Shown here: positions 32,304 through 42,266 of the stretch, piece by piece | Layout: every line of letters starts with the position of its first letter | How positions within the stretch are numbered: the first letter of the stretch is position 1 | Assembly (NCBI GenBank): GCA_027340655.1 | Contig: DAHWQR010000031.1 | Location: forward strand, 1-55,232 | Direction: 5' to 3' | Source: Candidatus Saccharimonadota bacterium | Lineage (GTDB): Bacteria; Patescibacteriota; Saccharimonadia; Saccharimonadales; UBA4665 | Length of the DNA stretch: 55,232 nucleotides | Program-made: the position numbers and the translations under genes | The notes under the pieces: generated by a model | The model's input: only the letters and a program-made list of their open reading frames with translations | The model's database searches: none | Told to the model about the DNA's origin: nothing

Positions 32304-33668
32304 ATGCAGACAGCAAAAGACAGTCAGACTGCCTCCTTAGTTGAAGTTGTTAACCAAGCTAAAAAAGTGCTGGATCTCAACAGTATTGAGAACTTAGTTA
32401 TACCGGCTCAAGGACTTTATCCGCATCGAGTTCTATGGGATAGCTGTTTTGCAGCCATTGGCTTGAGTCACTATGACGTAAAAAAGGCACAACTGCAAAT
32501 AGACTCCTATTTGAAGACGCAATGGTCCAACGGAATGATTCCACATATCATATTCAATCCGCTGCCAAAGTATTGGTGGGACCGTCATATCTGGCGCAGT
32601 AAAATATCTCCTTTATCAAAACGCTCAATTGCTACGAGTGGCATAACTCAACCGCCAATGTTCGCGGAGGCCATAGTACGCATTGGCAATAAATTAACTG
32701 ATATTGAGCGCCACAAGTGGTACGAGCAGAAACTAGACAATCTCATTGCATACCACCGCTGGCTATACGCTGAGCGTAATCCGGAAAAAACAGGCCTAAT
32801 AACCCTAATTCATCCTTGGGAAACCGGATTGGACAATACTCCGCCGTGGCTAGCGTCGCTAAGGCACCATCATGCACCCTGGTGGATTAATATGATTACC
32901 TGGCTCAAGATAGATAAAGTAGCCGATAAAATTCGTTTTGACGCAAGATATGTTGATCCGAGCGAACGAAGTACTACCTATGAGGCATTAAGACTCTACG
33001 ATGCACTTAGGAAAATTCGCAAGAAAAAATACGACTCAACTAAAATTATGCCCAATTCAACTTTTGCAATTGAAGATATTGCATATAATTCAATCTTTAT
33101 CCGAGCCAATAGCTTACTCAAAGAAATTGCGGCCTCTATAAATCAGAAACTTCCTGAAGATCTTTTAAGCAATATCGCTATGTCGGAGGCTAGTTTTAAT
33201 AAACTTTGGGACAGTGAAGATAAAAAATATTTCTCGCGCAACCAAAAGTACGGCAACTTCCTCAAAGAAGACTCGATCGGCTCATTATTACCTCTATACT
33301 CGGGAATTATTAGCGATTCTAGAGCCAAGGAGCTTCTACAAAGAATAAAGAGCAAGAGCGACTTTAACACTACCTATCCTTTGCCTAGCGTGCCGATCTC
33401 ATCTCCGTGGTTTAAGCCGAGACGCTATTGGCAGGGACCGAGCTGGATCAATATTAACTGGCTCATAATAGACGGCTTGAAACGCTACGGATTCGAGAAA
33501 GAGGCTTTAGAGCTCAGCAACAAATCGGTACTTTTGGTTAAAGACAAGGGGTTTTATGAATACTTTAACCCGTTAAGCGGTGAACCTGCCGGAGTGGTGA
33601 ATTTTTCCTGGACAGCAGCACTAATTATAGATCTGATTAATCAAACGCATCCGGAGTTAGGCGATTAG
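32304..33668 (+). CDS. (alpha/alpha)6-barrel glycoside hydrolase, GH63/trehalase-like
   Basis: LWDSCFAAIGLSHYD; HPWETGLDNTPPW; RRYWQGPSWININWLIIDGL. Confidence 0.75.
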   Translation: MQTAKDSQTASLVEVVNQAKKVLDLNSIENLVIPAQGLYPHRVLWDSCFAAIGLSHYDVKKAQLQIDSYLKTQWSNGMIPHIIFNPLPKYWWDRHIWRSKISPLSKRSIATSGITQPPMFAEAIVRIGNKLTDIERHKWYEQKLDNLIAYHRWLYAERNPEKTGLITLIHPWETGLDNTPPWLASLRHHHAPWWINMITWLKIDKVADKIRFDARYVDPSERSTTYEALRLYDALRKIRKKKYDSTKIMPNSTFAIEDIAYNSIFIRANSLLKEIAASINQKLPEDLLSNIAMSEASFNKLWDSEDKKYFSRNQKYGNFLKEDSIGSLLPLYSGIISDSRAKELLQRIKSKSDFNTTYPLPSVPISSPWFKPRRYWQGPSWININWLIIDGLKRYGFEKEALELSNKSVLLVKDKGFYEYFNPLSGEPAGVVNFSWTAALIIDLINQTHPELGD

Positions 33669-33689
33669 TATCGTCCCGGTTTCAGTTGA

Positions 33690-34556
33690 CTACTTGGCTT
33701 TAATTTTAATGCGTTTTTGTACCAGCCAAATTAAAGCGACGCTCAAAATACCGGATAAGACTAAAATCAGGTTTGTGGCATTAGTTGATGGTATTCTACT
33801 TAAGGCAGCTAGGTTATTGGATGGTTGAATCTGCCAGATTGTTAATGAGGCCAACCTTGAATTTAGATTATTTAGGGTAATTCCGACATTAATAGAATTA
33901 TTATGCGATAACTCTAAAAGCGCAGTTTGGCCAAGACGCAATTCTAGCGAAATGTCACCAGATTGAGTTGATACTATTAAGTGTGCGGAAGGATCTTTGT
34001 TAGAGTCGGTAATCGACGAAATTGTCAGTGTTCGATAACTGGTGGTCGCTTCAGATGAATTGGCGGCGTATGAAATTACCGGAAAAGTGTAGACCTCATT
34101 TAGCGGCATAGTGATACTAAAACTCTGAATTATATTCTGATTAGCAAGCGGGGACAGGTTTAGAGGAAACTTCAGTAAGGGAAGAGTCGGAATAGGTAAT
34201 GGTGCAGCGCTGTTGGTTGAAGTAACTGGAGCCGCGTAGTTTACTCCAGAAACGTTTTCAAGGTCATCATATGGTGAAATAACGAAATGAGCTGGTTTAG
34301 AGACAACTAAACTAAGGTGGCTAGAAGCCTGAGATTTCGATCCGGGCACAAGTTGCTTGGATTGAACCGGCATGCCGCAAGCTTGGGGTGTTATGTAGAT
34401 AATCTGCTTAGTACCATTATTTAATATCGTAAAAATGCAGTTTAAGGGCAGGATTTGTTGCGTAAAATTGTCCTGCAAGGCAGATGCGCGTAAGGGAGTT
34501 AAGCTGTAAAGTAACAGCAAGACAAATCCAGTCCAATATAGCTTCTTTTTACTCAT
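33690..34556 (-). CDS. Secreted protein with signal peptide and C-terminal TM anchor
   Basis: Signal-like MSKKKLYWTGFVLLLLYSLTPLRASA; C-terminal NLILVLSGILSVALIWLVQKRIKIKAK. Confidence 0.75.
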   Translation of the reverse strand: MSKKKLYWTGFVLLLLYSLTPLRASALQDNFTQQILPLNCIFTILNNGTKQIIYITPQACGMPVQSKQLVPGSKSQASSHLSLVVSKPAHFVISPYDDLENVSGVNYAAPVTSTNSAAPLPIPTLPLLKFPLNLSPLANQNIIQSFSITMPLNEVYTFPVISYAANSSEATTSYRTLTISSITDSNKDPSAHLIVSTQSGDISLELRLGQTALLELSHNNSINVGITLNNLNSRLASLTIWQIQPSNNLAALSRIPSTNATNLILVLSGILSVALIWLVQKRIKIKAK

Positions 34557-35779
34557 AGGGCAGTCAAGGTTAGAGTAAGCGAAAGACTATAGGAGCCTGC
34601 TGGCTGCATTGACGGAACGGCCTGGCTTAAACCGATATTAGTTATGTCCCAATAGCAATAATAGCTAGCCGAAGAACTAGCACTCGTAATTGTGACTGGA
34701 GTAGTTCCGGTCATGGCACTGTCCGCTCCAGCGCTTAGCCCAGTATTTGTGCAGCCATACTCTGGGCTAGTCTCAGGAGTTATGACTTGAGATGCAGGAG
34801 AGATAGTTAACTGCCCAGCCGTACAGCCGGCGGGAGATCCTGATGCATTATTATAGGCATAGTTTTGGCCGCTTCCGTCAGACCATGATGAAGATGAGGC
34901 TGCGATTGTGAGATTCCATCCAAGATTATCGCTTGGCTCTGTATTGGTAATACGAATCTGCTGTGAACTAGTCCCTAAAACTCCAGTAGCCGTCTGGCAA
35001 CTAAAAGACTGATTAAGGGCTGTCAGGGATACTGTCGGGCTAGTTATTGAAGTGCCTGAGGAGTTTACTATATCTCCGCTGAATACCGGGCTAGGAGCAA
35101 TCTTAAATGCTGCGATTTGACCACGCCAGTTGTATCCGCTAGCTACCGTAGCGCTAGTAGAGTAACTGCTAGGGCTGTTAACCGTAAAATAGGCACTACC
35201 AAAGGCCATTCGCGTGGACGGTTTACCGCCAGAAGATGTTGAGATCATTTGCGTAAATGAGTTCGTCCAACCGGAAGGGGAAGTGTTAGTATCGGAGGTA
35301 ATTCCAGCTATCAATAGATCGTTATAATTATTGTTAGTTAAGCTACCCGAAGAAGCTATACTAGAAGATCCTGATGAAGTTACGGTATTAACGACGTCGA
35401 GAGGACTGACATTCTCTATGCCGCTAAACTCGATAATCTGTATTGCATCAGTGCCGCCGCTATAGGTGCAACTAATAGTCGTCTCACCTCCAGCGGCTAC
35501 TTTATAGAAAATAGCCTGAGACGGATCAGACGCCTCATTGATGGCTGTCGAAAATCCGCTCGGAGCGGTAAGTGTATATGCGCCGTTACTTGAGCAAATC
35601 GCCACCAGTAAATCACCGGCTGTTGCAGCGGTAGAAAAACTTACAGAGCCAGAAGTACTATAGTTACTTTCCGCTAGAGTCGTTGCCGCATAGGTCTTAC
35701 TAGGAACAAATATGCCGCAGATCATCAGCACTAAAATAGCGACCGGCGCAATGTATTTGCTGCGGCTTAATAGCAGCAT
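34553..35779 (-). CDS. Secreted protein with N-terminal beta-rich domain and C-terminal WxL-like domain
   Basis: Signal-like N terminus; C-terminal region (GWNLTIAAS...SYSLSLTLTLTAL) aligns by eye with ORF 37007-37669. Confidence 0.7.
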   Translation of the reverse strand: MLLLSRSKYIAPVAILVLMICGIFVPSKTYAATTLAESNYSTSGSVSFSTAATAGDLLVAICSSNGAYTLTAPSGFSTAINEASDPSQAIFYKVAAGGETTISCTYSGGTDAIQIIEFSGIENVSPLDVVNTVTSSGSSSIASSGSLTNNNYNDLLIAGITSDTNTSPSGWTNSFTQMISTSSGGKPSTRMAFGSAYFTVNSPSSYSTSATVASGYNWRGQIAAFKIAPSPVFSGDIVNSSGTSITSPTVSLTALNQSFSCQTATGVLGTSSQQIRITNTEPSDNLGWNLTIAASSSSWSDGSGQNYAYNNASGSPAGCTAGQLTISPASQVITPETSPEYGCTNTGLSAGADSAMTGTTPVTITSASSSASYYCYWDITNIGLSQAVPSMQPAGSYSLSLTLTLTAL

Positions 35780-35785
35780 AAGAGT

Positions 35786-36943
35786 TTAGTCCTTATGCTT
35801 AGGCGGTAATTTAATTGTTTGCTTATCAGATAAAGTGTAGGGGGCTTTTATCTTATTGGAGGCTGCCAGTTTTTTCCATGAGACCCCAGTCTTCTCAGCA
35901 AGGCTTTCAAGTGTATCCCCGTGTTTGACAGAATAATTTTCCCATTTAGTAGTGACCATTCGATTCCATTTCCGTGTTCGTACCAGCCAGTAAATTGCCC
36001 CTACGACAATAATTAGAACTATCAGCTCAATAACCGCGGCCAGCGGCTTAGGCGTCGCAAAAAATACCGAGGAGTTCATAACTAAGACTTTCTGGTTCGA
36101 ATTATCTTGAAGCCCAAGTCCAGTATTTGGATTGTCGTTAAACGAGACTGTCGCCCTAGCTACATAGAAGCCTCCCCAAAACGGATGGCTGAGATCGTAA
36201 CTGGAAACCATGCTACTCTGAGGCAAGACAGGCATCGTGCCTTCATTTACGGTTTGCGAAGAAGCGCCGTAAAAGGATACTAACTGTAGGCGTAACTTTG
36301 CATCCAATGAGACGTTACCGTCATTATTAATGGCTGGCGTAACAAGATAGCTGCCACTACTGCCGCTGGCTACTTTCACGGAAGTTAAAGCGAGTTTTTT
36401 AACTAGCTTACCCGGGATTGTAACGACCACCCTAATAGCCGTCCGAAAACTTAAGACAATACCGTTTTTATTTGAAGGAGCGGCAGTCTGCGATGAAGCC
36501 TGTAGAGTTATACAACCGTCGTGTTCTCCAACGCTAACCGTATTCGAATTTGGGACCGTCACCGTAAAAGGAACGTCCTGATTGGAATTAGCCGGCACCG
36601 TAACGGAAGAAGACTGAAGATTAATCCATGCTCCGACGCTAGTTTTCGGCTCAACAGCTTGCTTGCACGTAAACTGGCCGCCAGTGGCGAGTTCAGAATC
36701 TACTGCATCGATAGCGATAGTCTGGGTTTGATTAGTATCGTTTTGAACTTCGACGGCATTACTTCCTGATTGACCGGGTTTCAATGTAAAGATAAAGATT
36801 GACTGAGTGCGAGGATTAGACGGGTTGGTATAGACTGGCCTACCGCCAATTCCGCCATAATTAATTGCTGAAGCGCTTGCAAATAAAAAGAAGCTTGGCA
36901 CAAGTGCTAAACTCAACACAACTAGTGTAAGCTTCTTTTTCAT
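35786..36943 (-). CDS. DUF916-like secreted protein with TM segment and C-terminal LysM domain
   Basis: FTLKPGQSGSNAVEVQNDTNQTQTIAIDAVDSE...SVGEHDGCITLQAS; TM AAVIELIVLIIVVGAIYWLV; LysM YSVKHGDTLESLAEKTGVSWKKLAASNKI. Confidence 0.75.
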   Translation of the reverse strand: MKKKLTLVVLSLALVPSFFLFASASAINYGGIGGRPVYTNPSNPRTQSIFIFTLKPGQSGSNAVEVQNDTNQTQTIAIDAVDSELATGGQFTCKQAVEPKTSVGAWINLQSSSVTVPANSNQDVPFTVTVPNSNTVSVGEHDGCITLQASSQTAAPSNKNGIVLSFRTAIRVVVTIPGKLVKKLALTSVKVASGSSGSYLVTPAINNDGNVSLDAKLRLQLVSFYGASSQTVNEGTMPVLPQSSMVSSYDLSHPFWGGFYVARATVSFNDNPNTGLGLQDNSNQKVLVMNSSVFFATPKPLAAVIELIVLIIVVGAIYWLVRTRKWNRMVTTKWENYSVKHGDTLESLAEKTGVSWKKLAASNKIKAPYTLSDKQTIKLPPKHKD

Positions 36944-37006
36944 CTTATTAGAATTTATACAGTATCTGCCTCTATTAGGCTAATTTTTCCGCTAAACACC
37001 CCTATT

Positions 37007-37669
37007 TTAGGTGTGTGACAAAGTAATTGTCATTGGCAAAGTATAGCTGTCGCTCGGAGTCAAAGCTGGAATGGTTTGGCTCAAATTAATGCCTGTAACA
37101 TAGCCTTCCCAGGCCGTCCCGGCAGTATCGCTCATCAAAGTTACGCTAGGCGTAGTAGTGCCATTAAAGGGAGCTGAGGCTCCTAAAGAAACGGTCGAAT
37201 TATTTGCAGAACATGAACTATTACAATCCATGGTAATAGTACCGACTGACGGATTGACTGTTAGATCTCCGTAAGTACATCCCGAACCGGCGGTATTGTT
37301 ATAGGCATAGGTATCAGTCGAGTGAACTGTTCCAGTCCATGTTGCGGAAGTTCCACCAGTTGCCGCCAAGGCAATATTCCAAGTATTAATTCCAGAGGCT
37401 AGGTTAGTAACATTAATCAAGTCATTCGAATCACCTAAGGCTGCCGTACTAGTGCTGCAAGAGAAACTATAGTTTTGGGCCGGAAAAGATACCGTAGGAT
37501 TGCTAACCGGTGTTGTGTCGCCAGACTGATTAATACTGGCGGTTAATGACCCCGCGTTAATTGTCTGATTAAATGTTGGCGTAAGACTAGCAAAAGCCAC
37601 AGATCCTGGCACTAAGACTAATACAACCATAACAATGGCTGAAAAGGCTATACTGATAAAGTTTTTCAC
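37007..37669 (-). CDS. Secreted WxL-like protein
   Basis: GTG start at 37669-37667 preferred (GGAGG SD upstream); signal VKNFISIAFSAIVMVVLVLVPGSVAFA; shares C-terminal domain with 34553-35779. Confidence 0.7.
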   Translation of the reverse strand: MKNFISIAFSAIVMVVLVLVPGSVAFASLTPTFNQTINAGSLTASINQSGDTTPVSNPTVSFPAQNYSFSCSTSTAALGDSNDLINVTNLASGINTWNIALAATGGTSATWTGTVHSTDTYAYNNTAGSGCTYGDLTVNPSVGTITMDCNSSCSANNSTVSLGASAPFNGTTTPSVTLMSDTAGTAWEGYVTGINLSQTIPALTPSDSYTLPMTITLSHT

Positions 37670-37816
37670 AACACCTCCGCACATTTATTTTTTACCTTAA
37701 GCATAATATTAAATTCACTCATACTTTCTGTCAATACATTAAGTGAAAGTGCTAAACGTTTATGAATTGGCTAGGCAAAAGTTAGAATAGACCTTAAATA
37801 TTCTTAATAATCAAAA

Positions 37817-37890
37817 TGGCAGGGGTGGTCGGACTCGAACCGACAGCACAGCTTTTGGAGAGCTGCCGCTTACCATTAACGTACACCCCT
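37817..37890 (-). tRNA. tRNA-Trp (anticodon CCA), CCA tail encoded
   Basis: Reverse complement AGGGGTGTACGTTAATGGTAAGCGGCAGCTCTCCAAAAGCTGTGCTGTCGGTTCGAGTCCGACCACCCCTGCCA. Confidence 0.93.
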
Positions 37891-38008
37891 TTGTGCACTC
37901 GAGTTAATACTATAAATTAAGATTGGCAATAAGTTAAATATTAAAACAACGTTTTTATCTATGCTTATGCTTTTATTAATAGGTCAAATCTGGTATATCT
38001 AAACAGTA

Positions 38009-38677
38009 ATGAATAAGATTGTTCCTTCTCAGCCGCTTTTAATTATGCTTTACGGCTATCCAGGAGCTGGAAAAAGCTATGTCGCCAGACAGTTGGCCGC
38101 CAGTTTATCCGCGGCTCACGTACAAGGTGAGAGAATACGCCATGACCTCTTTAGTGCGCCGCGCTACGACCGGAGCGAAAATGAGGCTGTAACGAACCTG
38201 ATGGAATATATGACTCAGGAGTTTTTAGGCGCCGGAATGAGCGTAATTTATGACACAAGCGTATCAAGAGCCGCCCAAAGACAGTCCTTACGCAATCTCG
38301 CCAGGAAGTATAAGTGCCAGCCTCTGGTTATTTGGCTGCAGATAGATTCGGAATCGGCTTACCTTAGAACTCAGCGCCGCGATCGTCGCAAGTCCGATGA
38401 CCGCTATTCAGAATCTATGGATCGCAAGACTTTTGATGCCATCATAGGCAATATGCAGAATCCTACGAACGCTGAAGATTATGTAGTTGTCAGCGGCAAG
38501 CACGTATTTAACACGCAGCTTTCGGCTATCCTAAAAAAATTAAACGACATGAACATGCTGCAGCATATTGATGACTTAAGCAGCGGCCTAGCCAAGCCGG
38601 GACTAGTTAATCTTATTCCTGACCCAAGTGCCGGCCGTGTCGATCTTAACCGTAGGCGTAATATTGTCATTCGTTAA
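38009..38677 (+). CDS. P-loop kinase-like ATPase (AAA_33 type)
   Basis: MLYGYPGAGKSYVARQLA; IYDTSVSRAAQRQSLRNLARKY. Confidence 0.8.
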   Translation: MNKIVPSQPLLIMLYGYPGAGKSYVARQLAASLSAAHVQGERIRHDLFSAPRYDRSENEAVTNLMEYMTQEFLGAGMSVIYDTSVSRAAQRQSLRNLARKYKCQPLVIWLQIDSESAYLRTQRRDRRKSDDRYSESMDRKTFDAIIGNMQNPTNAEDYVVVSGKHVFNTQLSAILKKLNDMNMLQHIDDLSSGLAKPGLVNLIPDPSAGRVDLNRRRNIVIR

Positions 38678-38727
38678 ATTTAACTAACTTTCACGGTTTC
38701 TGGTATTGTGCGATAGTTGAATAAAAG

Positions 38728-39438
38728 ATGGCCACAAAAATCTTTAAATTAGAATCTATCGGGACGGTCAGTGTTTCCAAACGGCGCTCCAGCCGCCAAA
38801 TTACTCTTAGTTTATCTCCACAAGGCAATGTTCGAGTATCAATTCCTTATTGGGCGCCTTACCAAGCAGGCTTAAATTTTGCTCAGTCTAAAGCGACTTG
38901 GATAAAAAACAAGCAGCCTCTGGAGCTGCTTTTTTTGCAAAACCAAAAAATTAGCAGCGGGCATCAGTTGAACTTCGTTCAATCTTCAGATTTACTAAAG
39001 CCAAGCCGTAGGTTTCAAGGCGACCAGATCATTGTCGCTTACCCGGATAAATTATGCATTGACCACCCCGCCGTCCAGCAAAAAGCACATCAGGCAGTAA
39101 TTAAAGCCCTCCGCTCCCAAGCCGAAGATATCTTACCGTCACGCATAGACTCTCTTTCCAGACAATTCAATTTGCCCTATAGCGAGCTTAAAATAAAACA
39201 ACTCTCCCGGCGTTGGGGCAGCTGCGATAAAGACCATAAAATAGTCCTGAATCTGTTCCTCACCCAATTACCTGATGAGCTATTAGATTACGTAATTTGC
39301 CATGAGCTGGCTCATACCAAGCAACTAAACCATGGACCGCAGTTTTGGGAGTTACTTAACCAGATATCCCCGAACGCACAACAGCTGAAGCGTGAGATTA
39401 AAAAGTACAATCCAAGAATAATCATGCTTGAGGGATAG
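38728..39438 (+). CDS. YgjP/DUF45-type metallopeptidase
   Basis: LSRRWGSCDKDHKIVLNLFLTQLPDELLDYVICHELAHTKQLNHGPQFWELL. Confidence 0.9.
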   Translation: MATKIFKLESIGTVSVSKRRSSRQITLSLSPQGNVRVSIPYWAPYQAGLNFAQSKATWIKNKQPLELLFLQNQKISSGHQLNFVQSSDLLKPSRRFQGDQIIVAYPDKLCIDHPAVQQKAHQAVIKALRSQAEDILPSRIDSLSRQFNLPYSELKIKQLSRRWGSCDKDHKIVLNLFLTQLPDELLDYVICHELAHTKQLNHGPQFWELLNQISPNAQQLKREIKKYNPRIIMLEG

Positions 39439-39485
39439 TTAAATGTTAATTACTTCGCTACAATAGCTTAAGGTTAAGCGTTTTA

Positions 39486-40625
39486 ATGGATGTACATAAA
39501 TTAATACCAACTCCAAAGAATAAAAACCTCGAGTCTATGGCCTTTAACAGGCTGACCAGCCTGGTTAATAGTATGGCCGATGGCGTAATTGCGGTAGACA
39601 AAAACATTAAGGTGGTTCTTTTTAATGGTGCGGCACTTAACATTTTAGATCGCAATAACCTAAAAGAAGGCGACAATCTAAAGGATATATTAAAACCGGT
39701 AGACCAGAACTACCATACCGTGGACATCGTCAAGCTGGTTCGCGAGGCAACCGCCCCAACAACTAACCGTGACCTACGCTTATCCTATAGTGACGGTAGC
39801 GTGTCTGATCTGTACCTGAGTATCGCCCCGGTGCATTTAGGGTTTAATGATGCCGGCAAAGAAACAGCCGGTTACGTGCTATTGTTACGAGATATTACGG
39901 CTGAAAAATCGTTAGAAGAAGAACGTGATGAATTTATTAGCGTTGTTTCCCATGAGCTGCGTACGCCAATTACAATCGCTGAAGGAAACATATCTAACGC
40001 TCAACTTATTTTTGAAAAGAGCGGCGATATGGAAAAAATTAAATCAGCGCTCAAGGCTGCACATGATCAAGTTCTATTTTTAGCCGACATGATTAACGAT
40101 CTTGCGACTCTCAGTCGCGCTGAGCGCGGTAAATTGACAGTCGAGGTTGAGCCAATCAACGTCCACGACCTAGTCCTTGAACTAGCGAGCAATTATCTTC
40201 CAGAAGCTACCGATCATGGTCTACAAATTAAGACCGAGATTGATCCGAAATTAGAGCTTTTGAGATCCTCTAAGCTCTACGTTCGTGAGATTATGCAGAA
40301 CCTAATTACAAACGCCATTAAATACACTCCTAAAGGGCAAATTACGCTTAGTGCTTACCAGCGGCATATGAACGTTGAAATTAGCGTCAGTGACACCGGT
40401 ATTGGCATTACCAAATCTGATCAGGAGCGTATTTTTGATAAATTCTTCCGTTCCGATGATGTTCGGGCCCGAGCCATAAACGGCACCGGTCTAGGACTAT
40501 ACGTAACGATGAAGTTAGCAAAATTAGTTGGCGCTGAGATTAGCTTTAAAAGCGAGCTTAACAAGGGCTCAACTTTTAGCGTCACTTTCCCAAACATGAC
40601 CCAAACTGACGATTCTAAGCATTAG
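39486..40625 (+). CDS. PAS-domain sensor histidine kinase, no TM segment evident
   Basis: FISVVSHELRTPITIAEG (H box); QNLITNAIKYTPKG (N box); DTGIGI; GTGLGLYV. Confidence 0.93.
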   Translation: MDVHKLIPTPKNKNLESMAFNRLTSLVNSMADGVIAVDKNIKVVLFNGAALNILDRNNLKEGDNLKDILKPVDQNYHTVDIVKLVREATAPTTNRDLRLSYSDGSVSDLYLSIAPVHLGFNDAGKETAGYVLLLRDITAEKSLEEERDEFISVVSHELRTPITIAEGNISNAQLIFEKSGDMEKIKSALKAAHDQVLFLADMINDLATLSRAERGKLTVEVEPINVHDLVLELASNYLPEATDHGLQIKTEIDPKLELLRSSKLYVREIMQNLITNAIKYTPKGQITLSAYQRHMNVEISVSDTGIGITKSDQERIFDKFFRSDDVRARAINGTGLGLYVTMKLAKLVGAEISFKSELNKGSTFSVTFPNMTQTDDSKH

Positions 40626-42108
40626 GCTGCGGCTCGTGATTCATTACCGAAGGAGTAATGCTGCGCCCCTTCCACAGAACGACTCCCAGCTCATAGCGCC
40701 ACATAGAAAGATGCATCAAGTAAATATCTAGGACTAGATACAAGGGCCAGAGCAATATGCCGCTCAGTAGTTTTTTCCCATAAGTTAGATTCAAAAGCAT
40801 ACAAAAGGCTACTCCAATAAAGAAGTAAGCAAATAAAGCAAGGAATAGAACAAGCCAATTAAGACTGAGGATAGCTAATATAATGAGGACCAATGACGCT
40901 AACCCGCCGAGTAGCTCAACTAGAGCAGCCAGCATCACCGACTCAACCTGACGCCTTAATTGAGGATAGCGCAAGCGAACCGACGTCTCGAATTGCGCAC
41001 TACTATATTTCTGGCTCAAGACCCCTTCGTAGTGGAAGAAGCTATAGCCGTCAGACTTTAGGGCTTGCTTAGCAAAATAACTCTCTGGAGATATGCGCCT
41101 GCTGACAGCCTTAAAGCCGCCGCTATTATTTAAAAATTCGCGTCTGGCGACCCAACAGGTAGATAAAACAGGAGGACGGTGAAGGGCTCGACGTGGGATA
41201 CTAATCTCCCAAGCATACCTTAAGGGTTGATAAAAACGTCGCCAAATTGAGCTTGAGAGTTCATTATTCGGTAAAATCGAAAGCATTTGTTTATCTCTGC
41301 TGACTAACGAAGAGACAAGGAAGCGCAGCGAGTCTTCGCTAAAGTGCACATCGGCTCCACAAAACAAAATTATTTCTCCGTTGGCAGCCTCAAGTAGCTG
41401 CTGGTAAGCCCAGTTTTTAGCCAACCACTCCTCGTTAAACTCCTTCCCCGGGATGAATTCCACGCCGTCATGAGCAAACGAACGAATAATTTCCGGCGTC
41501 CTGCGATCCGTTGAACTATCGTCTAGAACAAATACCTCCAATTTCGGATAATCGTTTTTCAAGATCGACCCTAGACAATTTAGAAGCGAGTCCGATTCAT
41601 CGCGCGCTGGTATCGCTACCGTAAGAGTCGGGAGATCATTGCTTGGCAATAGCTTACTGTTATTTCCGACTGCTTGAGTAACGTTTTTGCTGCGCCAAGT
41701 TGAGGCCAGTAAGCTTAAGCCAAAAACATAACTAAACACCGCTAGAGCAAGCTCAATATCGAATGTCGGTTCATAGTAGTAGATAAACAGCCCCAAAGCA
41801 GCGACCAATAATTGAACCAACCACAACCTAAAACCGCTGCGCAGAGTAATCCGGCGCAAATGTTCTTGATTAATTTGGCTCTTGGCTAATCTATATAAAT
41901 TAAACAGCTGATAAAGAGCAATAAAGACCAAGAGAACGATAAAAAACTGTTGTTTAACAACGCTAATTAGTAATAGGTATAGGCTGACTATAATGGTCAC
42001 TAAAGAGAAAATGGCGCTCAGAAGTTTACGTTTGGACCATAATCTCTTAGTTCCTAGGTATACTTCAAACAAACCGACGACTAATAGTAGTAGGACGCTC
42101 AGCAGCAT
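40615..42108 (-). CDS. Membrane-associated glycosyltransferase family 2
   Basis: LTVAIPARDESDSLLNCLGSILKNDYPKLEVFVLDDSSTD; several TM segments. Confidence 0.88.
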   Translation of the reverse strand: MLLSVLLLLVVGLFEVYLGTKRLWSKRKLLSAIFSLVTIIVSLYLLLISVVKQQFFIVLLVFIALYQLFNLYRLAKSQINQEHLRRITLRSGFRLWLVQLLVAALGLFIYYYEPTFDIELALAVFSYVFGLSLLASTWRSKNVTQAVGNNSKLLPSNDLPTLTVAIPARDESDSLLNCLGSILKNDYPKLEVFVLDDSSTDRRTPEIIRSFAHDGVEFIPGKEFNEEWLAKNWAYQQLLEAANGEIILFCGADVHFSEDSLRFLVSSLVSRDKQMLSILPNNELSSSIWRRFYQPLRYAWEISIPRRALHRPPVLSTCWVARREFLNNSGGFKAVSRRISPESYFAKQALKSDGYSFFHYEGVLSQKYSSAQFETSVRLRYPQLRRQVESVMLAALVELLGGLASLVLIILAILSLNWLVLFLALFAYFFIGVAFCMLLNLTYGKKLLSGILLWPLYLVLDIYLMHLSMWRYELGVVLWKGRSITPSVMNHEPQPNA

Positions 42109-42127
42109 ATTAAAATTGACCTAATGT

Positions 42128-42266
42128 TTGTGATCCGCTTAACTTAAGCATTATCTATAAAGTATAGGCTAGAGAGATATCTAATCCAACACCCTATTGC
42201 TCCTAATGGATCACAATGCTAAACTTGACATTAGTGGCCTACAGTTAACGTAATTGTAGGCTTTTT
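42128..42266 (+). promoter_or_regulatory. secE-nusG leader: long-range inverted repeat plus terminator-like hairpin
   Basis: TTGTGATCC 42128-42136 / GGATCACAA 42208-42216; GCCTACA 42237-42243 / TGTAGGC 42255-42261 then TTTTT 42262-42266. Confidence 0.5.
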
